A DNA stretch of 64,000 nucleotides from Cellulomonas sp. IC4_254. GTDB taxonomy: Bacteria; Actinomycetota; Actinomycetes; Actinomycetales; Cellulomonadaceae. The position numbers were made by a program, and so were the translations under genes. Under the pieces are notes generated by a model that was given only the letters and a program-made list of their open reading frames with translations, had not been told where the DNA came from and searched no databases. Below are positions 34,889-43,556 of this stretch, piece after piece. Numbering within the stretch: the stretch's first letter is position 1; every line of letters starts with the position of its first letter. Location: assembly GCF_011603975.1 (NCBI RefSeq), contig NZ_JAANNB010000001.1, positions 1 through 64,000 of the forward strand, written 5' to 3'.

Positions 34889-35740
34889 ATGAAGCTGACC
34901 CGGTTCCGCGTCGCCGACGGGCCGACGCTGCTCGGTCGCGTCGACGGCGACCACGTCACCGACCTGTCCGGCCTCGGCCTGGGCGCGTCGCTGCGTGCCC
35001 TCCTGCCCCGGCTCGACGAGCTGCGCGACGCCATCACCGGGGCCGACGGCCCCGGCTACCCGCTGACGGGCGTCGTGCTCGAGGCACCCGTCGACGACCC
35101 GCAGAAGTTCCTCGGCATCGGGATGAACTACCGCGCGCACGCGGAGGAGGCCCGCGCCGCCGGCATCCCCGTCCCGACCAGCCAGCTCTGGTTCAACAAG
35201 CAGGTGTCCTGCCTGGCGGGCCCGTACGACGCCGTGCACAAGCCGCGGGTGTCCGACGAGCTCGACTACGAGGTCGAGCTGGGCGTGGTGATCGGCACCC
35301 CCTGCCGGCACGTGCCCGTCGAGGAGGCGCGCTCCGTGATCGCGGGCTACCTGGTCGGGAACGACTTCTCGGTGCGCGACTGGCTGCACAAGCGCTCCCC
35401 CACCTTCACCCTCGGCAAGTCCTTCGACACCCACGGGCCCGTCGGCCCCTGGCTCACCACGGCCGACGAGGTGGCCGACCCGCTCGCGCTCCGGATGCGC
35501 CTGACCGTCAACGGGGAGGTGCGGCAGGACTGGACGACCGGCGACATGATCTACGGCATCGACGACCAGATCGCCTACCTCAGCCAGGTCATGACGCTGA
35601 TGCCGGGCGACATCCTGCTCACCGGCACCCCGTCCGGCATCGCCGCGCCCACCGGTCGGTGGCTGAAAGCCGGGGACGTCGTGCGGGCCGAGATCGAGGG
35701 GCTCGGCGCGCTCGAGAACCGGGTGGTGGACGAGCCGTGA
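34889..35740 (+). CDS. Fumarylacetoacetate hydrolase family protein
   Basis: A 283-residue single-domain FAH enzyme, acting on a 1,3-diketo or 2-oxo-enoic acid (acylpyruvate hydrolysis, decarboxylation or isomerisation). KFLGIGMNYRAHAEE carries the catalytic His-x-x-Glu, and the metal site is DELDYEVELGVVIG with the later Asp in NDFSVRDW; ILLTGTPSGI closes the active site. ATG 34889 follows a GAGGACC site. Flanked by the NTF2-like and aldehyde dehydrogenase genes. It differs from the FAH half of the 18747 fusion and may serve another step or branch. Confidence 0.9.
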   Translation: MKLTRFRVADGPTLLGRVDGDHVTDLSGLGLGASLRALLPRLDELRDAITGADGPGYPLTGVVLEAPVDDPQKFLGIGMNYRAHAEEARAAGIPVPTSQLWFNKQVSCLAGPYDAVHKPRVSDELDYEVELGVVIGTPCRHVPVEEARSVIAGYLVGNDFSVRDWLHKRSPTFTLGKSFDTHGPVGPWLTTADEVADPLALRMRLTVNGEVRQDWTTGDMIYGIDDQIAYLSQVMTLMPGDILLTGTPSGIAAPTGRWLKAGDVVRAEIEGLGALENRVVDEP

Positions 35741-37224
35741 CCCGGACCCTGGTGCCGGCGGCCGACGAGGCCCGGGTCCTGGCGGGGGTCCCCGACGGCC
35801 TGCTGATCGGCGGACGGTGGCGGCCCGCCACCGCCGAGCGCCTCCTCGACGTGCACGACCCCGCGACAGGGGCGCGGATCGCCCGCGTCGCCGACGCCTC
35901 GGTGGCCGACGGCACGGCCGCGCTCGACGCGGCGTGCCGGGCGTTCCCGGCGTGGGCCGCGACCCCGGCGCGGCACCGGGGCGAGGTGCTGCGCCGCGCC
36001 TTCGACCTCCTGCGCGAACGCGCCGAGGAGTTCGCCCTGCTGATGACGCTCGAGATGGGCAAGCCGCTCGCCGAGTCCCGGGGGGAGGTCGCGTACGGCG
36101 CGGAGTTCCTGCGCTGGTTCGGCGAGGAGGCCCCGCGCGTCCAGGGGCGCTACGGGCCGAACCCGGAGGGCACCGGGCGCGCGATCGTCACGCAGCACCC
36201 GGTCGGTCCCTGCTTCCTCATCACGCCCTGGAACTTCCCGCTGGCGATGGCCACCCGCAAGATCGCGCCCGCGCTCGCGGCCGGGTGCACCGTCGTCGTC
36301 AAGCCGGCCGCGCTCACCCCGCTGACGACGCTGCTGCTGGCGCGCCTCCTCGAGGACGCCGGCGTGCCGCCGGGCGTGGTGAACGTCGTCCCGACGTCCG
36401 CGTCCGCGCCGCTGTCCGAGGCGATCATCCGCGACCACCGGTTGCGGAAGCTGTCGTTCACCGGTTCCACACCGGTCGGGCAGCGGCTGATGGCGCTGGC
36501 CGCGGAGGGCGTGCTCCGCACGTCGATGGAGCTCGGGGGCAACGCCCCGTTCCTCGTCTTCGAGGACGCCGACCTCGACCAGGCGGTCGACGGGGCGATG
36601 GCCGCCAAGTTCCGGAACATCGGGCAGGCGTGCACGGCAGCCAACCGGTTCCTGGTGCACCGCTCGCTGTCCGCCGAGTTCACCCGCCGGGTCAGCGCGC
36701 GTGTGCGGGAGCTCCGCGTCGGCCGCGGCACGGAGGAGGGGGTCACGATCGGGCCGCTCGTCGACGACCGGGCCGTCACGACGACGCACGCCCTCGTGCG
36801 CGACGCGGTCACCCGCGGTGCGGTCCTCGAGGTCGGCGGCGCCCCGCTGGACGGGGTCGGCTCGTACTTCGCCCCCACCGTGCTCGGTGACGTCCCACCC
36901 GCCAGCGCGCTGCTGTCCGAGGAGATCTTCGGCCCGGTCCTGGCCGTCACCCCGTTCGGCGACGAGGACGAGGCGGTGCGGCGGGCGAACGCGACGGAGT
37001 ACGGGCTCGTCTCCTACGTCTACACCCGCGACCTCGCGCGCGGTCAGCGCATGATCGAGCGGCTCGAGACCGGGATGATGGGCCTCAACGTCGGGGTCGT
37101 GTCCAACGCCGCGGCACCGTTCGGGGGGTGGAAGCTCTCCGGCCTGGGCCGCGAGGGCGGGCCGGAAGGCATCGGCGAGTACCTCCAGACCAAGTACACG
37201 CTCACCCGGGACCCGTTCGCGTAG
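35737..37224 (+). CDS. Aldehyde dehydrogenase, succinate-semialdehyde dehydrogenase-like
   Basis: A 495-residue NAD(P)-dependent aldehyde dehydrogenase. Catalytic Cys299 is in NIGQACTAANR and the general base Glu265 in MELGGNAP; TPWNFPLAM, FTGSTPVG and EEIFGPVL are conserved. The N-I-G-Q-x-C-x-x-A-N-R spelling is that of GabD/SSADH-type enzymes. In the pathway inferred here it would oxidise the succinic semialdehyde made by the HpaI-type aldolase; it could also be the ring-cleavage semialdehyde dehydrogenase (HpaE role), for which no other candidate is present. GTG 35737 overlaps the FAH stop (GTGA). Confidence 0.93.
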   Translation: MTRTLVPAADEARVLAGVPDGLLIGGRWRPATAERLLDVHDPATGARIARVADASVADGTAALDAACRAFPAWAATPARHRGEVLRRAFDLLRERAEEFALLMTLEMGKPLAESRGEVAYGAEFLRWFGEEAPRVQGRYGPNPEGTGRAIVTQHPVGPCFLITPWNFPLAMATRKIAPALAAGCTVVVKPAALTPLTTLLLARLLEDAGVPPGVVNVVPTSASAPLSEAIIRDHRLRKLSFTGSTPVGQRLMALAAEGVLRTSMELGGNAPFLVFEDADLDQAVDGAMAAKFRNIGQACTAANRFLVHRSLSAEFTRRVSARVRELRVGRGTEEGVTIGPLVDDRAVTTTHALVRDAVTRGAVLEVGGAPLDGVGSYFAPTVLGDVPPASALLSEEIFGPVLAVTPFGDEDEAVRRANATEYGLVSYVYTRDLARGQRMIERLETGMMGLNVGVVSNAAAPFGGWKLSGLGREGGPEGIGEYLQTKYTLTRDPFA

Positions 37225-37321
37225 CGGGCCGCTCCCCGGCGGCGTCTCTGCTGGTTCGACCACTGTGCGGCCGGGCGGCGGACCTGATGAGATGGCCTCC
37301 CCGTCCCGAGGAGGACCTGTC

Positions 37322-38317
37322 GTGCGCGCACTGCTTCTCGACCGCCCCGGACCGCCGGAGTCCCTGCGGGTCGGCCACGCCCCGGATCCGGCTCCCGGTC
37401 CCGGGCAGGTGCGCGTCCGCGTCGAGGCGTGCGGGCTCAACCCCGTCGACCACCAGGTCGCCGCTGCCGGCAACCCGGCGTGGTCCTGGCCGCACGTGCC
37501 GGGCCTCGACGTCGTGGGGTCGATCGACGCCCTCGGAGACGGCGTCGAGCACCTCCACCTCGGCCAGCGGGTCGCCTACCACGGGGACCTCCGGCGCGCG
37601 GGAGGGCTGGCGGAGCTCGCGCTGGCCTCCGCGACGACCGTCGCCGTCGTGCCCCGCGGTGTGGCCCCGGCCGCCGCCGCCGCGCTGCCGTGTGCGGGCA
37701 TGACGGCCTACCAGTCCGTGCGGCGGCGCCTCCACGTGGCCGCCGGGGACACGCTCCTCGTCACCGGCGGCGCGGGCGGCGTCGGCGGGTTCGCCGTGCA
37801 GCTCGGCGCACTCGCCGGTGCGACCGTGATCGCCACCGCGGCGCGTGCCGACGCCGCCCACGTGCGCGCGCTCGGCGCCACGCACGTCGTGGACCACCAC
37901 ACCGAGGACGTCCCGGCGCGCGTGCAGGAGCTCACCGCAGGACGCGGCGTCGACGCGGTCGTCGACACCGTGGGCACCGAGAGCGCGGAGCGCCACCTCC
38001 GGCTGCTCGTGCACGGGGGCGGGCTCGCGGCCGTGGCAGGCCGCCCGGAGCTCACCGCCGTCCCCCCGTTCACGACGGCGCCGTCGGTCCACGAGATCGC
38101 GCTGGGTGCCGCGCACAGCCACGGCGACCTGCGCGCCCGGGCGGACCTGGCGGCCATGCTGAGCGAGCTCCTCGCCCTGACCGCGTCGGGCGAGCTGGAC
38201 CCGATGGTGTCCCGGACGGTGGCCCTCGCGGACGTGCCGGACGCGCTGTCCGCGATCAAGCAGGGGCGCGGGCGCGGGAAGGTCGTGTACCTGGCCGAGG
38301 GCCCCGCAGCGCCTTGA
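37322..38317 (+). CDS. Zinc-type alcohol dehydrogenase / quinone oxidoreductase family
   Basis: A 331-residue medium-chain dehydrogenase/reductase of the quinone oxidoreductase (QOR) group, which reduces enones or quinones with NADPH and lacks catalytic zinc. ACGLNPVDHQVAAAG, VPGLDVVGSI, the cofactor motif VTGGAGGVGGFAVQLG and a typical Y/HVVDHHTED stretch are seen. I start at GTG 37322 because GAGGAGG sits before it. It is separated from the aldehyde dehydrogenase by about 100 bases, so it may have its own promoter. It is convergent with the LysR gene at 38331. Confidence 0.9.
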   Translation: MRALLLDRPGPPESLRVGHAPDPAPGPGQVRVRVEACGLNPVDHQVAAAGNPAWSWPHVPGLDVVGSIDALGDGVEHLHLGQRVAYHGDLRRAGGLAELALASATTVAVVPRGVAPAAAAALPCAGMTAYQSVRRRLHVAAGDTLLVTGGAGGVGGFAVQLGALAGATVIATAARADAAHVRALGATHVVDHHTEDVPARVQELTAGRGVDAVVDTVGTESAERHLRLLVHGGGLAAVAGRPELTAVPPFTTAPSVHEIALGAAHSHGDLRARADLAAMLSELLALTASGELDPMVSRTVALADVPDALSAIKQGRGRGKVVYLAEGPAAP

Positions 38318-38330
38318 GGGGAGCGCGCCG

Positions 38331-39287
38331 TCACCACCCCGGCCCCACCTCGAGCAGGCGCGCCGCGACACGTTCCACGTGCGGTGCCGCCACCCCGGTG
38401 CGCTGGACCAGGTGCACGGTGTTGCCGGGCGCGGGGTCGACGTCGTGCAGCAGCACCAGGTCGCCCGCGTCGAGCTCCACCTGGCAGAGGTACCGCGGCA
38501 GGACGCTGTAGCCGGCACCCGCCGTCACGGCCGACACGACACCGCGCAGGTCCGGCACCGTGACCGCGGCCCTGGCGGTCGAGCGCTTGCCGAACGCGGT
38601 CCGCCAGTACCGGCGGATGATCGGCAGCTCGGGCGCGTACGCGACCAGGGGCACGTCCCGGACCGCGACGCAGGGGTCGTCGGGCAGGAGGTGGGCGATG
38701 ACGCGGTGCCACGCCGGCGCCGCCACCAGCACGTAGTCCTCGTGCGCGAGCGGCTGGGTGACGAACGCCCGGCCGGGTGGCCGGTGGGTGGCGATCACCA
38801 GGTCGTGCCGGCCCGCACGCAGGTCCTCCACCAGGTCGTTCGCGAGTCCGGGAGCGATCACGAGGCGTACGCCCTGGCTCACGAGGGGGGCCAACGCCGG
38901 CAGGACCCGGGTGCTGAGCAGCTCGGCAGGGCCGCCCAGCCGCACCGGTGGTTCGTGCCCGGCGAGCGCCGCGTCTCGCGAGCCGAGCGACGCCAGGGCG
39001 TCCAGCGGCGCGGCGACGTGACCCGCGAGCTCGTGCGCGCGAGCCGTCGGCTCGACCCCGCGCGGGCGGCGGCCGAACAGCGGCTCCCCGACCTGGCTCT
39101 CGAGCGTGCGCACCTGAGCGGTGACCGTGGGCTGCGCGATGCCCAGGGACTGCGCCGCCGCGGTCAGCGACCCCGCGCGGTACACCGCGAGGAAGGTGCG
39201 CAGGAGGTTGAGGTCGAGCGCCGCGGTCGCGAGCGCAGCGTCCGCGGCAGATCCCGGGCCGCCCGTCCGAGGGCTCACGTCCGACAC
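38331..39287 (-). CDS. LysR-family transcriptional regulator (paralogue of the one at 11323)
   Basis: A LysR protein of 318 residues (winged helix at about 22-80: LNLLRTFLAVYRAGSLTAAA, QPTVTAQVRTLE). GTG 39287 is chosen; ATG 39323 would add 12 residues, and neither has a strong ribosome site. It is divergent from the DJ-1/PfpI gene at 39492, so it probably controls that gene and the following old-yellow-enzyme gene. It is a full-length paralogue of the LysR at 11323-12231. Confidence 0.9.
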   Translation of the reverse strand: MSDVSPRTGGPGSAADAALATAALDLNLLRTFLAVYRAGSLTAAAQSLGIAQPTVTAQVRTLESQVGEPLFGRRPRGVEPTARAHELAGHVAAPLDALASLGSRDAALAGHEPPVRLGGPAELLSTRVLPALAPLVSQGVRLVIAPGLANDLVEDLRAGRHDLVIATHRPPGRAFVTQPLAHEDYVLVAAPAWHRVIAHLLPDDPCVAVRDVPLVAYAPELPIIRRYWRTAFGKRSTARAAVTVPDLRGVVSAVTAGAGYSVLPRYLCQVELDAGDLVLLHDVDPAPGNTVHLVQRTGVAAPHVERVAARLLEVGPGW

Positions 39288-39491
39288 GCCCTGAGCATAG
39301 GCACGGAGCACCGAGCTGGCCATCAGCACCCTGATGCCAGCGATCGAACAAGTGAGTGGTCCACCGATGGGACCCCGGTCTAGCGTGACTGCCGTCGCCC
39401 AGGGCGACGCGCCGTTGGCAGTCCGCGGCGCGGGAACCGATGACGGTCCGGCAGGGCCTCCGTCCTCCGGGCCCCGACACGAGGAGCACCC

Positions 39492-40187
39492 ATGGCTCGC
39501 ATCCTGTTCGTCATGACCGGCGCCGACGGGTGGACGCTGACCGACGGCACAGTTCACCCGACCGGCTACTGGGCCGACGAGGTCGCCGTCCCCTACGAGT
39601 CGTTCACCTCGGCCGGTCACGCCATCACGGTCGCGACGCCCGGCGGCGTCGTGCCGCCGGTCGACCCCGGCAGCCTCTCGGACGAGTCCAACGGCGGCGC
39701 CGACCAGGCCGCCCACGTCCGCGCCGTGCTGGAGGGCGCCGACGAGCTGCGCACCCCGGTCGCGCTGGACGCGGTCGACCTCGCGGGCGTCGACGCGATC
39801 TACGTGCCCGGCGGGCACGGGCCCATGGAGGACCTCGCGGTGGACGCCACCTCCGGCGCACTGCTGGCCGAGGCGCTGAGCGCCGGCACGCCGCTCGGCA
39901 TCGTCTGCCACGGTCCGGCCGCTCTCCTCGCAGCGGTGGACGCCGAAGGCCGCAACGTGTTCGAGGGGTACCGCATCACCGCCTTCACCGACGAGGAGGA
40001 GCGCCTGGCGGGCACCGCGGCAACGGCGCCGTGGCTTCTCGAGCAGCGGCTCGTGGCCGCCGGGATCCAGGTGGTCGCCGGGGCCCCGTTCGCCCCGCAC
40101 GTCGAGGTCGACCGCACCCTCGTGACCGGGCAGAACCCCGCGTCCTCCGGCGCCGTGGCCGCCGAGCTGCTGACCCACCTGGGCTGA
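39492..40187 (+). CDS. DJ-1/PfpI superfamily protein (Hsp31-like)
   Basis: A 231-residue class I glutamine-amidotransferase-fold protein. The nucleophile elbow is GIVCHGPAALL with Cys139-His140, preceded by VPGGHGPMEDL. The long N-terminal region and length fit the Hsp31/HchA-like group, which includes glyoxalase III and chaperone activities against reactive carbonyls. ATG 39492 follows GAGGAG. The OYE gene follows after 11 bases, and a LysR gene is divergent, so the pair looks like a carbonyl/electrophile stress operon. Confidence 0.9.
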   Translation: MARILFVMTGADGWTLTDGTVHPTGYWADEVAVPYESFTSAGHAITVATPGGVVPPVDPGSLSDESNGGADQAAHVRAVLEGADELRTPVALDAVDLAGVDAIYVPGGHGPMEDLAVDATSGALLAEALSAGTPLGIVCHGPAALLAAVDAEGRNVFEGYRITAFTDEEERLAGTAATAPWLLEQRLVAAGIQVVAGAPFAPHVEVDRTLVTGQNPASSGAVAAELLTHLG

Positions 40188-40198
40188 GGAGAGCACCG

Positions 40199-41305
40199 AT
40201 GACCGCATCGAGCACGACGACGAGCCTGCTGTTCAGCCCGCTGAGCCTCCGGGACGTGACCTTCCCGAACCGGCTGTGGATGGCCCCGATGTGCCAGTAC
40301 TCGGCACCGGACGACGGACCCGACGTCGGCGCACCCACCGACTGGCACGTGCAGCACTACGGGTCGCGGGCCGTCGCCGGGCCCGGCATGGTGATCGTCG
40401 AGGCGACCGCCGTCGCGCCCGCGGGCAGGATCACCCCGTGGGACCTCGGCATCTGGTCCGACACCCAGGTGCCCGCGCACCGCCGGGTGACGGCGTTCCT
40501 GCGCGAGCAGGGCGTCGTCCCCGGCATCCAGATCGCGCACGCCGGCCGCAAGGCCAGCACCGACAAGGAGTTCCTCGGGGGCCGGCCGCTCGTGGAGGAC
40601 GAGGGCGGGTGGACCACCGTCGGGCCCAGCGCGGTGCCGTTCGCCGACGGGCACCCCGCGCCCCGGGCGCTGACCGCCGACGAGATCCGCGACGTCGTCG
40701 CGCAGTTCGCGGAGGCCGCCCGGCGCGCGATCGCCGCCGGCTACCAGGTCATCGAGGTGCACGCGGCGCACGGCTACCTCCTGCACCAGTTCCTCTCCCC
40801 CGAGTCGAACCGCCGCACCGACGGCTACGGCGGCGACTTCGCGGGGCGCACCCGCCTCACCCGCGAGGTCGCCCGCGCCGTCCGGGGCGCCGTGCCGGAC
40901 GGCGTCCCCGTCCTGGCGCGCGTCTCGGCCACGGACTGGGTCGAGCCGGAGGGATGGACCGCCGACGAGACCGTCCGGCTCGCGGCCGGCCTGCGCGAGG
41001 ACGGCGTCGACATGATGCACGTCTCGACCGGTGGCAACCGGCCGGCCGCCTCGATCCCGGTCGGGCCGGGGTACCAGGTGCCGTTCGCCGCGCGCGTGCG
41101 GGCCGAGTCCGGCATGCCGACCGTCGCCGTCGGGATGCTCGCCGACCCGCACGTCGCCGAGCAGGTCCTCGCCGACGGCTCCGCCGACGCGGTGGCGGTG
41201 GGGCGCCAGATCCTGGTCGACCCGGTCCTGCCGCGGCGCACGGCCCGCGCGCTCGGTGTCCCCGCGCCGCAGCCGCCGCAGTACGCACGCGCCGAGCGTC
41301 GCTGA
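40199..41305 (+). CDS. Old yellow enzyme family NADH:flavin oxidoreductase (YqjM-like)
   Basis: A 368-residue FMN ene-reductase that reduces activated C=C bonds (enones, nitro compounds). LWMAPMCQYSA near the N-terminus has the Cys typical of the YqjM class; QIAHAGRKAS, the H-A-A-H-G-Y-L-L motif with LSPESNRRTDGYGG, and the late phosphate-binding VAVGMLADP are present. ATG 40199 follows GAGGAGAGC. Second gene of the PfpI operon; a detoxification role for electrophiles is likely. Confidence 0.94.
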   Translation: MTASSTTTSLLFSPLSLRDVTFPNRLWMAPMCQYSAPDDGPDVGAPTDWHVQHYGSRAVAGPGMVIVEATAVAPAGRITPWDLGIWSDTQVPAHRRVTAFLREQGVVPGIQIAHAGRKASTDKEFLGGRPLVEDEGGWTTVGPSAVPFADGHPAPRALTADEIRDVVAQFAEAARRAIAAGYQVIEVHAAHGYLLHQFLSPESNRRTDGYGGDFAGRTRLTREVARAVRGAVPDGVPVLARVSATDWVEPEGWTADETVRLAAGLREDGVDMMHVSTGGNRPAASIPVGPGYQVPFAARVRAESGMPTVAVGMLADPHVAEQVLADGSADAVAVGRQILVDPVLPRRTARALGVPAPQPPQYARAERR

Positions 41306-42179
41306 GGGCGCCGACGGTCGACGGCGGAGCGCTCTCGACGAAACGGGCGCGTCGCCGTCGGCCAGGCGTCACGGGGCGGCGCCGCGCGGCGCGGCGGTCG
41401 CGTGCGCTCGGGTCGTGGGCAGCGGGGTACCTCCGCAGGGACAACGACTGCTGACCCGATGCCCAGACGACGGAGCCCGCCTGGTCGACCAGGAACGCGA
41501 CCCGGCACCGCAAGGCCGGTGAGGTCGGGAGGGGCGCCGCCACGGAGCGCGGGGTGGAACACGGTCGCCCGATCGGCGCAGGGGCGCTGTGCGCAGCTAG
41601 CCGCGGCGAACGACAGCGGATTCCTGTACCAGGTGCCGCCCACCTCGTCCGATGCTGTGACGGAGGCACCGCCAGCCCTGGGCACCAGGGGCTGCTCGCC
41701 GCCACAGCCGCTCCGCACCTGGCGACAGGTAGCGTCGACTCAGCACCACACCGCGCTGACCGCACCGACGGAGCCCACCCGCGCCGACGCCGGGCCCCTT
41801 CCGGAACGATGCGTGACCCGAGCGCCAGGCGTCGAGCCGGGCCCCTCGCACGTGCGCTGGAGCCGCGGGACCAGGGGCCTGTGCCAGGTCGCCGGTGTGG
41901 TGCCGCTCGCGAGCATCGCCGCGACGGGCTAGCTGGTGGAGCGAGAGCTCGGCCCGCCCGGAGCCGGTGGCGATCGGCCCCGCCCGGTCGGCCCCCCCGC
42001 CGACCGGCCCTACGCACCACGACCGATCTGCAGACGGACCGGCCTGACCCGCAGGCCCGCCCGGCGCGATCGACGCGCTCCCCATCGACGACGCGAGATC
42101 TATCGCGACCCCATCCAAGACTTATCTGATACCTTTTGGCGTCGGGCCGATGGCGGCCCCGGTGCGAGGAGAACAATCG
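41306..42179. other. Long stretch without a supported gene
   Basis: About 870 bases in which I find no convincing gene. The frames that stay open on either strand lack ribosome sites, family motifs and normal residue composition. The GC-rich repeats at 41310-41400 may include a terminator for the OYE gene. The last 70 bases (CTTATCTGATACCTTTT at 42120-42136) are noticeably AT-richer and probably hold the promoter of the hydrolase at 42180. The rest may be an eroded regulator gene. Confidence 0.4.
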
Positions 42180-43481
42180 ATGACGATGCACACGACGCCT
42201 GCACAGGCGCAGGACCGACGCGCGTACTGGTCCACGGAGAGCAACCCCCAGACGGGCAGGAAGTTCGAAGCAGCGCTGGGATCTCTGCGGGTGGCGCACA
42301 ACGGGGGCGCCGACATCGACGCGCTGCTCGACACCGACTACGGTGCGCGGTTCGCGGAGGACCTCGAGCTGGGTTTTCGGTTCGAGGAGGACCCCACGGG
42401 CCGCGATGTCGAGGAGTACTACCGCGGCCTCGGGCTGCGGCGACAGATGTTCGAGAACTCGGACTACTACACGCGGTGGTTGCTCATCACCCCGCTCGAA
42501 CTCGAGGACGTGGCAGCCGAGGGTGGCCGGTACCCGGTGGTGTTCGTCAACCACGGCGGGTTCTGCTCGATCTCGACCGACGAGTTCATCTCGGGGTTCC
42601 CACGGGTCGCCGCACGCGAACGGATCATCGTCGCCATGCTGCAGGACACGAACCCCGCGAACACCCAGCGGGTCCTCGATCGCCTCATCGAGCTGTACCC
42701 GGTCGATACCGAGCGCGTCTACTTGGTGGGCGAGTCCCAGGGGGGATACCAGGCGACCTCGACGTACTTCCGCGCCCCTGAGCGATTCGCCGCGGTCGTC
42801 ACGTGCGGGAACGACATCTGGCGCGACTGGGACAACGTGAATACACCGTTCAGCGACCAGGAGATCGCGCACGTCACCGAGACGTTCGTGCCGTTCATGC
42901 AGATCGTCGGGCAGTTCGAGGCCTCCGGCTTCGCCCCCGTGAACGACTGGCATCCCCGTAAGGACTGGGGCGCCGGCGACGGTCCCGAGCCCTACCACGA
43001 CCCGCGACGCGACGACGAGCGTGACCCCACGCGCAACGTGAACGGCCCGCGCCGGTTCTCGACGCAGCCGTCACCCCCTGAGGGGGTCGACAAGCACGAG
43101 TGGATGCTCGCGCGGCTCAACAAGCGGATGGCGACCCTGTCCTGCGCACCGAGGGACCCCGGCATCTGCATCGGCTACCTCGACAACCCGGACACGGAGC
43201 TGCACGGCGTGCTCGGCTTCTACGGCGACCGGGAGCGTACCGAGACCATCCTCGGCGTCACGCACTGGATCAGCGACATCGATAACGCCGCCGGCATCAA
43301 CGCCTTCCGCTACGTCGTCGTGGCGAACGCACCCCACTGCTGGCCGGCGACCGCGGCCGACCTCGCGTGGGAGTTCATGGCGACGTTCCGCCGCGACGCG
43401 CGGACCGGCTCGATCGTCGTCGATGAGCGCCAAACGCACCACACCACGACCGCGGCCGGGGCACAGACGCCGCCGGCCTGA
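42180..43481 (+). CDS. Alpha/beta hydrolase, probable esterase
   Basis: A 433-residue alpha/beta hydrolase without a signal peptide. YPVVFVNHGGF is the oxyanion strand (about 120-130), VYLVGESQGGYQA carries the nucleophile Ser in G-E-S-Q-G, and the base is probably the His in VVVANAPHCWPATA near the C-terminus. ATG 42180 has GAGGAG upstream. Codons around its start are less GC-rich than in the neighbours. Two MFS transporters follow (75-base gap), and a UTRA-type GntR gene closes the cluster, so it probably hydrolyses a compound taken up by those transporters. Confidence 0.82.
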   Translation: MTMHTTPAQAQDRRAYWSTESNPQTGRKFEAALGSLRVAHNGGADIDALLDTDYGARFAEDLELGFRFEEDPTGRDVEEYYRGLGLRRQMFENSDYYTRWLLITPLELEDVAAEGGRYPVVFVNHGGFCSISTDEFISGFPRVAARERIIVAMLQDTNPANTQRVLDRLIELYPVDTERVYLVGESQGGYQATSTYFRAPERFAAVVTCGNDIWRDWDNVNTPFSDQEIAHVTETFVPFMQIVGQFEASGFAPVNDWHPRKDWGAGDGPEPYHDPRRDDERDPTRNVNGPRRFSTQPSPPEGVDKHEWMLARLNKRMATLSCAPRDPGICIGYLDNPDTELHGVLGFYGDRERTETILGVTHWISDIDNAAGINAFRYVVVANAPHCWPATAADLAWEFMATFRRDARTGSIVVDERQTHHTTTAAGAQTPPA

Positions 43482-43556
43482 ACGACACCTCCGGGTGCCG
43501 GACCACGAACGATCCGACGGGCAGCGCTGCCCCGAACACGAGTGGAGCGTCATGAA

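Noticed and set aside
41402-42118. Open frames on both strands in the 870-base gap after the OYE gene
   Set aside because: None has a ribosome site, a recognisable motif or normal residue use; frames open on several strands at once are expected at this GC content.
42120-42136. AT-rich bases CTTATCTGATACCTTTT before the hydrolase, compared with GTACCTGAAAGG near the UTRA-type GntR gene at 46927
   Set aside because: The resemblance is too weak (a few shared bases, no common palindrome) to call a shared operator.
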